Below, piece by piece: positions 1-7,455 of a stretch of 27,393 bases of DNA. The stretch is from an uncultured Lachnospiraceae bacterium (GTDB lineage Bacteria > Bacillota_A > Clostridia > Lachnospirales > Lachnospiraceae). Both the position numbers and the translations under genes were made by a program. How positions within the stretch are numbered: the first letter of the stretch is position 1; every line of letters starts with the position of its first letter. The notes under the pieces are model-generated. The model saw nothing but the letters and a program-made list of their open reading frames with translations. It did no database searches and was not told the DNA's origin. The stretch lies in assembly GCA_902801585.1 (NCBI GenBank), contig CADCIU010000036.1:1-27393 (forward strand), read 5' to 3'.

Positions 1-4
1 TGTG

Positions 5-640
5 ATGATCAGAAATATCATATTTGACATGGTAGGCGTACTGATGCGGTTCGACACAGAGTCGTATATCGAAGAGCACCATTTGTCTGAATCAGATGTG
101 GCAATTCTCAGGAAAGAAGTCTTTCGCTCCCTGGAATGGGCGAGACAGGACAGAGGCTCTATTTCTACGCAGGAGGCTGAGCGGCGCATATGCGACAGAG
201 TGCCGCCGCATCTGTGTTTTGCCGTACATGATCTGCTCTATCGGGAAGGCAGGAAAATCGTCCCGGTCGATGGAATGCGGGAGCTGCTGCAGGATTTAAA
301 GAATAGGGGATTTCGTTTATTTGTCCTCTCAAATACGTGCGTACACTGGCGCAGTTTCTGGGAAGAAATCCCGGGCCATGAGCTGTTCGAGGATGTCCTG
401 ATCAGCGCGGAGGTCGGCCTGGTCAAGCCACAGCCGGAAATATTCCGGCTGGCGTGTGAGAGATTTGGGATCAGTGCGGGAGAGTCCGCTTTCATTGATG
501 ATACCCCAGCCAACGCGGAGGCGGCATATTATGTCGGCATGCGGGCAGTGGTGTTTCACGGCGATATCGCGGAACTACAGCGGGAGTTGGAGATCGTGGT
601 GAAGGTAGGAGACAGAGAGGAGGAACAAGGTAAAAAATGA
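5..640 (+). CDS. HAD-superfamily hydrolase (YihX-like phosphatase)
   Basis: This is a haloacid dehalogenase superfamily hydrolase, probably a cytoplasmic phosphatase acting on a small phosphorylated metabolite; the substrate cannot be told from sequence. All four HAD motifs are visible in 211 residues, the usual length for subfamily IA. Motif I is IIFDMVGVL with the nucleophile Asp8. Motif II is FVLSNT near residue 109. Motif III is Lys141 in GLVKPQPEIF. Motif IV is FIDDTPANAEAA with Asp165 and Asp166. The residue two after the nucleophile is Val rather than Asp, resembling the YihX/epoxide-hydrolase N-terminal branch, where that place is not acidic. I start at ATG 5 because the motif I beta strand normally begins a few residues from the N-terminus; a GTG at 2 is the alternative. 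The window begins here, so no ribosome binding site is visible. The stop overlaps the next start by four bases (ATGA), which suggests translational coupling. Confidence 0.88.
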   Translation: MIRNIIFDMVGVLMRFDTESYIEEHHLSESDVAILRKEVFRSLEWARQDRGSISTQEAERRICDRVPPHLCFAVHDLLYREGRKIVPVDGMRELLQDLKNRGFRLFVLSNTCVHWRSFWEEIPGHELFEDVLISAEVGLVKPQPEIFRLACERFGISAGESAFIDDTPANAEAAYYVGMRAVVFHGDIAELQRELEIVVKVGDREEEQGKK

Positions 641-819
641 ACTACAAAAAGGAAGTGCTTGAAGTACTGACTCAGATCAGGTTTACAAAGAACAGGCTGG
701 CGGGACTTACGGCAGAGATGGATGAAGATGGCCAGGATACGGCGAGTCTCGATGAGGCGCTGGAAACATTGGATGATACGATCGATATTTTGGCAGATTT
801 TGTGGAAGAGGAAGAGTGA
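637..819 (+). CDS. Small acidic protein of unknown function (60 aa)
   Basis: I do not recognise this family. The 60-residue protein is strongly acidic and looks entirely helical. It starts with a basic helix (MNYKKEVLEVLTQIRFTKNR) and ends in an acidic one (LDDTIDILADFVEEEE). It has no cysteines, signal peptide or membrane segment. It overlaps the HAD gene by four bases, and its last codons (GAGGAAGAG) supply the ribosome binding site for the HD-domain gene four bases downstream, so all three genes are probably co-translated. That tight packing and the clean codon use support a real gene. A degenerate copy of its C-terminal 18 codons lies at 9779-9835, just before the DUF554 gene, so it belongs to a small family that has been duplicated. 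Confidence 0.75.
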   Translation: MNYKKEVLEVLTQIRFTKNRLAGLTAEMDEDGQDTASLDEALETLDDTIDILADFVEEEE

Positions 820-822
820 ATT

Positions 823-1332
823 ATGGAAAAACTGACAATTGCTGAGGCAAAGAGACTGAATGACACGATGGTGACAGAAGATCATCTGAAGCTTCATGCT
901 GCGAATGTTGCCGCATGTATGGGGGCGATGGCGGAGCACTTTGGAGCTGATCAAGAGCACTGGGAAGCGGTCGGATATCTGCACGATTACGATTATGAGA
1001 AATATCCGGAGGAGGACATTCGGGCAATCCTCAGCCATGGTTATTCCATATGCACGGATGTGGAGCCTGTCACAGATATGGAAAAGAGCTTGTTCACAGT
1101 GGATGAACTGAGCGGAATCATACAGGCGGCGGCCAGAATGCGGCCTAATGGTATTGTAGACATGAGTCTGAAGAGCTTCATGAAGAAGTGGAAAGACAAA
1201 CGTTTTGCAGCGGGCTGCAACCGCGAGATCATCCTGAAGGGATGCGGAATGCTGGGCATGGATATCCGGGATGTGGCAGAGATCTGCATCCATGGTATGC
1301 AGGAGCATGCGGAGGAACTGGGGCTGGCGTAA
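823..1332 (+). CDS. HD-domain (HDIG-type) putative phosphohydrolase
   Basis: This 169-residue protein matches the stand-alone HD-domain proteins often annotated as HDIG hydrolases. The HD pair is His54-Asp55 in the segment GYLHDYDYEKYPEE, preceded by the helix carrying His25 (HLKLHAANVAACM), a likely first metal ligand. The late acidic position is probably Asp94 in FTVDELSGII. HD proteins use a metal pair to hydrolyse phosphomonoesters or phosphodiesters, often of nucleotides; the substrate here is unknown. Relative to the version I am familiar with, the segment after the HD pair is diverged (SHGYSICTDVEPVTDMEKS). It is cytoplasmic, with no signal or membrane segment. Its ribosome binding site lies in the tail of the preceding small gene, so it is coupled to the HAD and small acidic protein genes. 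Confidence 0.82.
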   Translation: MEKLTIAEAKRLNDTMVTEDHLKLHAANVAACMGAMAEHFGADQEHWEAVGYLHDYDYEKYPEEDIRAILSHGYSICTDVEPVTDMEKSLFTVDELSGIIQAAARMRPNGIVDMSLKSFMKKWKDKRFAAGCNREIILKGCGMLGMDIRDVAEICIHGMQEHAEELGLA

Positions 1333-1384
1333 AAATAAGAAGTGCTGTACATCGGATCAATAATACTTCTACAAGGAGGAAATA

Positions 1385-2530
1385 ATGAAATACCGTACCC
1401 TTGGTAAGACCGGATTAAATGTGAGCGAAATTGGGTTTGGCGGTGAGTGGCTGGAACGGCATGAGGAGCAGGAGTCAGTGGAACTGCTTCGATACGCAAG
1501 CGAGAAAGGTATCAATATTGTTGACTGCTGGATGCCGGATCCGAAGTCGAGAGATATCATTGGAAAAGCGATGGAGGGGAACCGGAAGAATTGGATTGTG
1601 CAGGGGCATATCGGTTCAACTTATCAGAACGGGCAGTATGTCCGCACGAGAGATCTCAAGTATGTAGTACCTGCATTTGACGATATTTTGACACGTATGA
1701 AGACGGACTATATTGATTTGGGAATGATCCATTATGTTGACGCCCAAGAAGACTGGGACAACTGTATGAATTCGGACTACATCAAATATGTGCATAAGCT
1801 GCACGATGAAGGTGTGATTCGGCACATCGGTCTGTCGACGCACAATCCCAGGATCGCAAAGCAGGCGGTGGAGACGGGATTTGTCGAGATGATCCTGTTC
1901 TCGATCAATCCGGCTTTCGATATGCGACCGGCGACGGAGGACCTGGATTCCATGTTTGGCAGCTACGACGGGCTGGAGGCGGCCGGGATTGATCCGGAGA
2001 GGGCGGCGCTGTACAGGCTGTGCGAGGAAAAGGGTGTTGGGATCACGGTTATGAAGGGGTTCTTTGGCGGGCGGCTTTTTGACCCAGAGACTTCTCCCTT
2101 CGGAGTGGCATTTACGCCGGCTCAGTGCATTCATTATGCGCTGACAAGGCCGGGAGTTTCTTCGATTCTGTGCGGGTATGACACAAAAGAGCAGGTGGAT
2201 GAGGCTGTCTCCTACGAGACGGCATCGGACGAGGAGAAAGATTACGCGTCTGTGATCGCTTCTGCGCCACTTCATTCCTACAAGGGGCAGTGTACGTACT
2301 GCGGGCATTGCAAGCCCTGCCCGGTGAACATCGATATTGCGATGGTCAACAAGTTTTATGATTTAGCGGTGCAGCAGCCGGTTGTGCCGGAGAGCGTAAA
2401 GGCGCATTATGAGGCGCTCGGGACGACTGCATCGGCGTGCGTGGGCTGCCGCAGCTGCGAGAGCAGATGTCCGTTTGGCGTCAGTATTGCGGACAGGATG
2501 GTGAAGACAAGGGAGCTTTTTGGAAAATAA
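1385..2530 (+). CDS. Aldo/keto reductase with C-terminal double [4Fe-4S] domain, non-canonical active site
   Basis: This 381-residue protein has an aldo/keto reductase TIM barrel (about 1-285) followed by a ferredoxin-like domain. The domain holds two full CxxCxxCxxxC motifs, Cys303/306/309/312 and Cys352/355/358/362, which are expected to bind two [4Fe-4S] clusters. Such proteins are common in strict anaerobes and probably move electrons between a pyridine nucleotide or substrate and the clusters. The barrel is unusual. Asp47 (INIVDCW) and His116 (GMIHYVD) of the usual tetrad are present. The Tyr expected after Asp47 falls in WMPDPKS, and the strand that should hold the Lys reads WIVQGHIG, so both seem absent. 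It starts at ATG 1385 behind AAGGAGG (about 1374-1380). A 52-base gap separates it from the HD gene. The repeat cluster begins immediately after its stop codon. Confidence 0.9.
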   Translation: MKYRTLGKTGLNVSEIGFGGEWLERHEEQESVELLRYASEKGINIVDCWMPDPKSRDIIGKAMEGNRKNWIVQGHIGSTYQNGQYVRTRDLKYVVPAFDDILTRMKTDYIDLGMIHYVDAQEDWDNCMNSDYIKYVHKLHDEGVIRHIGLSTHNPRIAKQAVETGFVEMILFSINPAFDMRPATEDLDSMFGSYDGLEAAGIDPERAALYRLCEEKGVGITVMKGFFGGRLFDPETSPFGVAFTPAQCIHYALTRPGVSSILCGYDTKEQVDEAVSYETASDEEKDYASVIASAPLHSYKGQCTYCGHCKPCPVNIDIAMVNKFYDLAVQQPVVPESVKAHYEALGTTASACVGCRSCESRCPFGVSIADRMVKTRELFGK

Positions 2531-2671
2531 GGAGACAGGGGGACGGTTCTTCTGACAACTTTGTGACAAGGGGACGGTTCTTCTGACAACTTTCAGGCAC
2601 CTGCCTGAAAGTTGTCAGAAGAACCGTCCCCTTGTCACAAAAAGTTGTCAGTAGAACCGTCCCCTTGACAC
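2531..2671. repeat. Intergenic palindromic repeat cluster 1 (four units)
   Basis: Four units of the GGGACGGTTCT-core repeat fill the gap between two convergent genes. Unit 1 (2531-2559, +) is chimeric, with left arm GGAGACAG and right arm TGACAAC. Unit 2 (2561-2590, +) and unit 3 (2611-2640, -) are exact reverse complements. With the bases between them they form a perfect inverted repeat of 39-base arms around a two-base centre (2561-2640). Unit 4 (2644-2671, -) ends five bases before the stop codon of the C11 protease. On the minus strand unit 4 is followed by TTTTT (2639-2643), so it could weakly terminate that gene. Confidence 0.9.
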
Positions 2672-2676
2672 TAACA

Positions 2677-5214
2677 CTAGTAAGGAGTTCCGTAGAAGGT
2701 CGGATCCAGCTTCCACTCGACGATTTTGCCGTCAGTGACGTTTGCCCCGACCACGGGAGCATAGTAGGTGTCGCCGCGCTGGTCTGTAATCCGAGCGCTC
2801 ATAACATAGTACCCGTCTTGCAGCGCTTCACGCGTGATACCGGATTTTTCAGTGAAAGTGATTTCTTCGCCGTCTACAGGCTGACGACTGTTCGCATCGA
2901 GGTCAGTCACTGTGTAAACCGGGACGATCTTACTACCCACCTCAATTTGTTCATTCGACTTCGTGTTGTACATATAGTTGGCATCATAAACGGTGGTCGG
3001 AATCTTTCTGATGCCGGTAATGTTGAACACATCGGTGTCGTTGTCGCAGGAGAAAGTCAGGTAGTACATTTCGTCGTTGTATTTGACGGGCGCGCGGTAA
3101 TCCGTCGCGGTATCCGTGGAAGAAATGATCTCCACTTCGAGCGGTACACCGTCAAGGCAGATCCAGGTCCCCTCGAAACCGCAGACCATGCTGCCTTCTC
3201 CGTCCAGGTCCATATATTCATCCCGGCCGTAATTTGTCAAAAGGCCTTGCTCCCGGTCAAACCGATTGACTTCCAGATCGTAGTCCACCAGGAGATCCTG
3301 CAGTTTCTGGTCTACAGGGATCGAGAAGCCGGTGTCGGTAACGACAGGCTCGCTCTGTCCAAAGGACTCGAAGGGTTTCGTGCTGAGGACGACCGGTTCC
3401 GCGTCTGCGATTTCCTTTACTTTCTCTTTGAGTTCATCCGGAAGGCAGCCTGCCTGCTTGTAGTAGTAGAGAGCTGTAATGGCATCGTCTTCACTGATGT
3501 TGTAGACGTATTTGAGAAAATAGACCAACCCGTTCAAGCTGTTTATATTAACGGGGAGGTACACCGCGATGCCCTGCGAATCGCTCAAGCCGCCGTTCTG
3601 ACGGCTGTACAGAACTGACTCGCTGATCAGTTTTTTGACACGGCTGCATTCATCCGGGTAGTAGTCCCCCATATAGTCCACATAGCCGCCCAGATCAACG
3701 GTGCCAAACACATCGGAATAATCAGTTGAGTAGCGGGTCGAACGGATACCGCAGCGACCGATCTCGGACAGAACACTGATGTCTGTCACCGCGTCTTTGA
3801 GCTGTGCTTTGGCCAGATCGCTGTAAGCTGCGTACAGCTCGCGCGCCTTGGCCGCATCGATGACAGAGAATGTGACATTAAAGGAGTAAGGGACGCCTGC
3901 TTTTTGGAGATTTACGTTCTTTACCATATAAGAATCCGTATAGGAATCTGCGATCTCACGCGCCACTGCGGCGGGACTCATCGTAGGGTCGTCCGTCATA
4001 GCTCTGAGCCATGGCGTGTAATCCCATCCATCGCCGGGTTCATTCTCTTCGCTGAGTGCGTAGTAATCCGCAAAACCGTCCAGCGCATGGGTCACTTCCA
4101 GCGTCGACATGAGGCAGGCATCGAAGCCGATGATATCAAATGCCTTGTCTGCGCTGTCGGGATCATAGACGCTGTCCAGTGCCTGCCGGATATCGGCCAG
4201 GGTAAACTGATTGTTATAGATTGAATCATTTCCGTAGCCGAACGGGCCGCCGCCGTGGTTCCACAGGACCAAAATATTGTGATCCGCCGGATACTCATCC
4301 TTACAGAAGGTCAGAAAATCCGCCAGTGTCTGTGGCTCAGAACTCGGCTGCAGCTGCAGATCGGCGACCCGGCTGAACTGACCTGACTTGTACAGGAACC
4401 GCTGTGTCCGGTTCGGATTGATCATCTGGTTGCTCCAGCGTGTGGCGCCGCCTGTCTGGATGACGATCTGGATATTGTCCGACCAGGTCTCCGCGGTCAT
4501 TTCATCAATGTCAAGCGATGCGGAACCGGGGCCCGAAGCCACGATCACGTCTTTGGTTACAGGGTTGCTGGAAGCGACGGGCTTTTCCGGATAGAAAAAA
4601 TACGACGGAAGATCCAGACCGTTCCCGGCCAGCTCCTCGGTATATCGCTGGACATTGCTGCGCAACCTCTTTTCCTTTTCTCTTGCTATCTGTTCCTTTT
4701 GATCCGCTATCATAACTTCGGTGACATAGGAGAGATCGTTCTCATCCATGTCTTCCAGGTTGGAGCCGACCATATAGACGCAGATCGTCCAGGTATCATC
4801 TGCGCTCACCGGAGCGATCGCGTCAATCTTAGCCGCGCCTTCCTCATCGATGGGAGATTCCTCATAGATCAGGGGTTTATCCTCCTCAGACAGAGGCTTG
4901 TACATATCCTCGATTGAGAATTCTTCTTCCGGTTCTGTTTGATCAGCTTGATTCTCGTGATAAGAGCGAGTCAGATTCATGCCGGCGAAGACAAGTACAC
5001 CGATTGACACCAATACGGAGAGGATCAGCAGAGGCTTGCCGAAATACAATTCAAAGACCTTGACCAGATACGGGGCGTCTTTGTATTTGGCTTCCAGCTC
5101 CTCGCGCTCCTTTTGCTTCTGCGCTTCCCATCGCTGCGAGCGGGTGGTTTTCGCTTCCGAAGCCTCGGCGGGATTTGCACCGGCTTCCTGTGGGATATCG
5201 TTCCGATCTACCAT
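2677..5214 (-). CDS. Clostripain-family (C11) cysteine protease, membrane-anchored
   Basis: This 845-residue protein belongs to peptidase family C11, caspase-like cysteine peptidases that cleave after basic residues. The catalytic His320 lies in LVLWNHGGGPFGYG and the catalytic Cys367 in IIGFDACLMSTLE; the domain opens with WTICVYMVGSNLE near 142. The N-terminus (1-60) is charged and probably cytoplasmic. A single membrane segment follows at about 61-80 (PLLILSVLVSIGVLVFAGMN), with no cleavage site or lipobox, so it is most likely a signal-anchored protein with its protease domain outside. Residues about 560-845 are an unrecognised, probably beta-rich, C-terminal region. The start is fixed by AAGGAGA seven bases upstream of the ATG. 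No promoter is evident in the 172 bases before it, which are almost entirely repeats; it may be read through from the CPBP gene upstream. Clostripain-type self-cleavage is possible but cannot be judged here. Confidence 0.9.
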   Translation of the reverse strand: MVDRNDIPQEAGANPAEASEAKTTRSQRWEAQKQKEREELEAKYKDAPYLVKVFELYFGKPLLILSVLVSIGVLVFAGMNLTRSYHENQADQTEPEEEFSIEDMYKPLSEEDKPLIYEESPIDEEGAAKIDAIAPVSADDTWTICVYMVGSNLEDMDENDLSYVTEVMIADQKEQIAREKEKRLRSNVQRYTEELAGNGLDLPSYFFYPEKPVASSNPVTKDVIVASGPGSASLDIDEMTAETWSDNIQIVIQTGGATRWSNQMINPNRTQRFLYKSGQFSRVADLQLQPSSEPQTLADFLTFCKDEYPADHNILVLWNHGGGPFGYGNDSIYNNQFTLADIRQALDSVYDPDSADKAFDIIGFDACLMSTLEVTHALDGFADYYALSEENEPGDGWDYTPWLRAMTDDPTMSPAAVAREIADSYTDSYMVKNVNLQKAGVPYSFNVTFSVIDAAKARELYAAYSDLAKAQLKDAVTDISVLSEIGRCGIRSTRYSTDYSDVFGTVDLGGYVDYMGDYYPDECSRVKKLISESVLYSRQNGGLSDSQGIAVYLPVNINSLNGLVYFLKYVYNISEDDAITALYYYKQAGCLPDELKEKVKEIADAEPVVLSTKPFESFGQSEPVVTDTGFSIPVDQKLQDLLVDYDLEVNRFDREQGLLTNYGRDEYMDLDGEGSMVCGFEGTWICLDGVPLEVEIISSTDTATDYRAPVKYNDEMYYLTFSCDNDTDVFNITGIRKIPTTVYDANYMYNTKSNEQIEVGSKIVPVYTVTDLDANSRQPVDGEEITFTEKSGITREALQDGYYVMSARITDQRGDTYYAPVVGANVTDGKIVEWKLDPTFYGTPY

Positions 5215-5230
5215 GTCTTTCTCCTTTCTT

Positions 5231-5383
5231 GTATCACGGGGACGGTTCTACTGACAACTTTGTGTCGCTGGGACGGTTCTACTGACAACTTTGTGACACA
5301 GGGACGGTTCTACTGACACCAAAAGTTGTCAGTAGAACCGTCCCCATGACACAAAGTTGTCAGCAGAACCGTCCCCTTGACAC
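5231..5383. repeat. Intergenic palindromic repeat cluster 2 (five type-B units)
   Basis: Five type-B units fill the gap between the CPBP and C11 protease genes. Three are on the plus strand (about 5231-5258, 5261-5289, 5291-5319) and two on the minus strand (5325-5352, 5356-5383). The cores are intact. The base after the core varies (TTCTACTG or TTCTGCTG instead of TTCTTCTG), and so do the outer arms (TATCACG, TGTGTCGC, TGTGACAC, ATGACAC, TTGACAC). This is the densest B-only cluster. It leaves no room for an ordinary promoter, so the downstream protease gene is either read through from CPBP or started from within the repeats. Confidence 0.9.
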
Positions 5384-5386
5384 TAT

Positions 5387-6295
5387 TTATGCGGCATGTT
5401 TCTCATTCCAAGCTGCAAGGTCATCTTTTACAACTTCATCAAAGAGTCGGGTTTTCTTCTTGAGAATAAACAATACGAGCAAATACAATCCGTCTGTGAT
5501 CAATGTGTACAGGACCGTTGTAAAAGTAGGCGAGCCCCCGGAAACTCTTATTATATTCATTCCTATAAAGAAGAAGATAGGAACATTATTGGCAATGTGC
5601 TGTGCGGAGGACGCTTCGAGTCCCCTCGTGATATATGCAGCAAGGCCATAGAAGAAACCGGAAATCATAACGCTCAGGAAACCTGCAACATTATAAGTAT
5701 GAGAGAAACCAAAAACCAGTGCCTGTGCAACAACAGCGACCAGAGGAATCTTGATCCATGAACCGAGGGTCTGCATGAGAACACTGCGGAACAAGTATTC
5801 TTCAGCGATGCACTGCAAAGGCGCGAGGAGCAGAATGACCAGGAATCCCATAAGAGACAGACTGACATCTGTTTTGAACCCTGTAGCAAGGTAAATCTGC
5901 ACTATATTCGGTACGGAGCTAAAGAGAACCGCTATAGGCAGGCAGATGAAAAAGACCTTGAAGTTCCAGCCTCCTCTGGAAGAGGAATAAGATGAGAAAG
6001 GTCTGTCCCGGACAATCTTGCTTGCAATCCACAATGCAGGTATGGCTACAGCAAGACTGCCAAGTACAAAGATTGACAACCTGATATTATTGAAATCAAG
6101 AGTTTCCAGAGAGAGTTTGCCATCGTCGGGCTGACTGAAGGTTGTGCACAGCATCAATATGATCACGAAGGCAAAATAGAAAATACCGGTCAAAACAGAG
6201 AGAATGATCGGCTTGAACCATTTGTACGTGCAGAATTGTCTGCCGTAGGTGGGATACTCATGCTGCGAGTTGTTTGTTTCATTAATGTAATACAT
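5387..6295 (-). CDS. CPBP-family intramembrane metalloprotease (CAAX/Abi-type)
   Basis: This 302-residue polytopic membrane protein carries the CPBP (Abi, CAAX-like) signature. Glu165-Glu166 and Arg170 lie in CIAEEYLFR, His199 in FGFSHTYN, and His233/Asn237 in AQHIANN. These residues form the metal-dependent site of Rce1-like glutamyl peptidases. About seven hydrophobic segments are visible. In Firmicutes the family ranges from prenyl-protein or peptide processing to self-immunity against bacteriocins; no bacteriocin gene is apparent nearby, so the role here is open. The start is supported by AAAGGAGGA six bases upstream of the ATG. The C11 protease follows on the same strand after a repeat cluster, so two proteases may be co-transcribed. 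Sequence after the core (GGSPTFTTVLY) suggests a final helix pair and a charged C-terminal tail. Confidence 0.88.
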   Translation of the reverse strand: MYYINETNNSQHEYPTYGRQFCTYKWFKPIILSVLTGIFYFAFVIILMLCTTFSQPDDGKLSLETLDFNNIRLSIFVLGSLAVAIPALWIASKIVRDRPFSSYSSSRGGWNFKVFFICLPIAVLFSSVPNIVQIYLATGFKTDVSLSLMGFLVILLLAPLQCIAEEYLFRSVLMQTLGSWIKIPLVAVVAQALVFGFSHTYNVAGFLSVMISGFFYGLAAYITRGLEASSAQHIANNVPIFFFIGMNIIRVSGGSPTFTTVLYTLITDGLYLLVLFILKKKTRLFDEVVKDDLAAWNEKHAA

Positions 6296-6320
6296 TTTCT
6301 TCCTCCTTTTTTAATCAATT

Positions 6321-6326
6321 ATTATA
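6321..6326 (-). promoter_or_regulatory. Candidate -10 box for the CPBP gene
   Basis: On the minus strand this reads TATAAT, a perfect sigma-A -10 box, about 25 bases upstream of the start codon. The -35 region is poor: TTGCAG is present but with a 19-base spacer. The very short leader would start just before the ribosome binding site. Confidence 0.35.
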
Positions 6327-6466
6327 TAGCACCGGAATCTGAATGCTGCAACTTCTTTTATGATGTTTACATTACCGTTTGCAGACTGACACCATATGTC
6401 TTGTATAGTTTTTAGTATTGATTTTTGAACAATAGTTTTGCGCATTCCTATTTGATTTTTGGCGAT

Positions 6467-6495
6467 TTGCACATACAATAAGGGTAGGGTATTAC
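6467..6495 (+). promoter_or_regulatory. Candidate promoter of etfBA
   Basis: TTGCAC (6467-6472) and TATTAC (6490-6495) are separated by exactly 17 bases, 39 bases upstream of the etfB start. The -35 box matches consensus at three of six positions and the -10 at four. The spacing and position make it the best candidate in this AT-rich divergent region, but it is only moderate. Confidence 0.4.
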
Positions 6496-6534
6496 ACTAA
6501 TGTTCTGAAAGCAATTGGCAGAGGAGGTAATTGT

Positions 6535-7329
6535 ATGGATATTCTTGTATGTGTGAAACAGGTCCCGGACGATTCCGTAGAGATTCACCTTAATCCCAGC
6601 ACGATGAAGCCGGATCTGAGTAAGACTCTTCCTCAGGCAAACGCGTTTGACACGTATGCACTGGAGATGGCAGTTCGCTATTGTGAGGCGAACGGCGGAA
6701 CGGTCTCAGTAGTTTCCTTTGGGCCTAAGGATAATGAAACATCGCTCAGAAGCTGCCTGGCTGTTGGTGCCAAGAATGCTTTTCTGGTATCTGACGCAGG
6801 CTTGGAGGACGCAGATCCTTCCGTTACTGCAGCAGTGCTCGCAGCAGCGGTTCCGAAGATCGAAGAGGCACTGGGGGCGAAGTTCGGCCTCATCATGGTC
6901 GGTAAGGAATCCACTGACTATATCGACGGTGTTGTCGGCCCCATGATGGCTGAGAAGCTTGGACTTCCTTTTGTGACCAATATCGTAGCAGTAGAGGGTG
7001 AAGAAGGCGCTCTCACTTTGAAGAAAGAGCTGGATGCCGGCTATGACATCTTCAAGGCAGAAGGCGCAGCGATCGTAACGGTTTCCAAGCCGGATTATGA
7101 TCCCCGTTATCCCAGCATCAAGACCAAGCTGGCAGCCCGCAAGGCGAAGATCGGCGCGCTGACTGCAGCTGATCTGGGCTTAGATGACGCAGCAAAGGCA
7201 CCCAAGATTGAATATGTTTCCTTTGTCAATCCGCCTAAGAAGCAGGCAGGTGAGAAGATCAAAGAGGACGATGTGGAAGTGGCAGTTGCCAAGGCAATGG
7301 AGAAGCTGATCGCAGCCAAGGTCCTGTAA
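6535..7329 (+). CDS. etfB: Electron transfer flavoprotein, beta subunit
   Basis: EtfB pairs with EtfA to form the soluble flavoprotein that shuttles electrons between acyl-CoA-type dehydrogenases and other carriers. The 264 residues are the normal length and begin with the family-typical MDILVCVKQVPDD. The alpha/beta fold continues with VVSFGPKDNETSLRSCLAVGA, typical of the nucleotide-binding core. The loop that in butyrate-pathway EtfB usually reads close to AIDGDTAQVGP is here KESTDYIDGVVGP, closer to another EtfB clade, so the electron-bifurcating behaviour of the Bcd/Etf complex should not be assumed. The start is set by AGAGGAGGT six bases upstream. etfA follows after 126 bases. Two copies of GCCGGC (7371-7376, 7396-7401) in that gap could form a weak hairpin. 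No acyl-CoA dehydrogenase or hydroxyacid dehydrogenase gene is adjacent. Confidence 0.93.
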   Translation: MDILVCVKQVPDDSVEIHLNPSTMKPDLSKTLPQANAFDTYALEMAVRYCEANGGTVSVVSFGPKDNETSLRSCLAVGAKNAFLVSDAGLEDADPSVTAAVLAAAVPKIEEALGAKFGLIMVGKESTDYIDGVVGPMMAEKLGLPFVTNIVAVEGEEGALTLKKELDAGYDIFKAEGAAIVTVSKPDYDPRYPSIKTKLAARKAKIGALTAADLGLDDAAKAPKIEYVSFVNPPKKQAGEKIKEDDVEVAVAKAMEKLIAAKVL

Positions 7330-7455
7330 AAATATTGAAGTTGCTGAACTCTTGTCTGTATTTTGACTGTGCCGGCTTAATAATGAAAATACCGTGCCGG
7401 CGTTCCATTGTATCTATTGAGTTACGACATATATGGGATAGAGAAAGGAAGGCAT

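Noticed and set aside
2632..3618. 328-codon plus-strand frame opposite the C11 protease
   Set aside because: It begins inside repeat units, lacks a ribosome binding site and overlaps a clearly conserved protease gene.
7370..7401. Riboswitch or attenuator between etfB and etfA
   Set aside because: Only a weak GCCGGC/GCCGGC pairing was found; there is no T-run or known riboswitch pattern.
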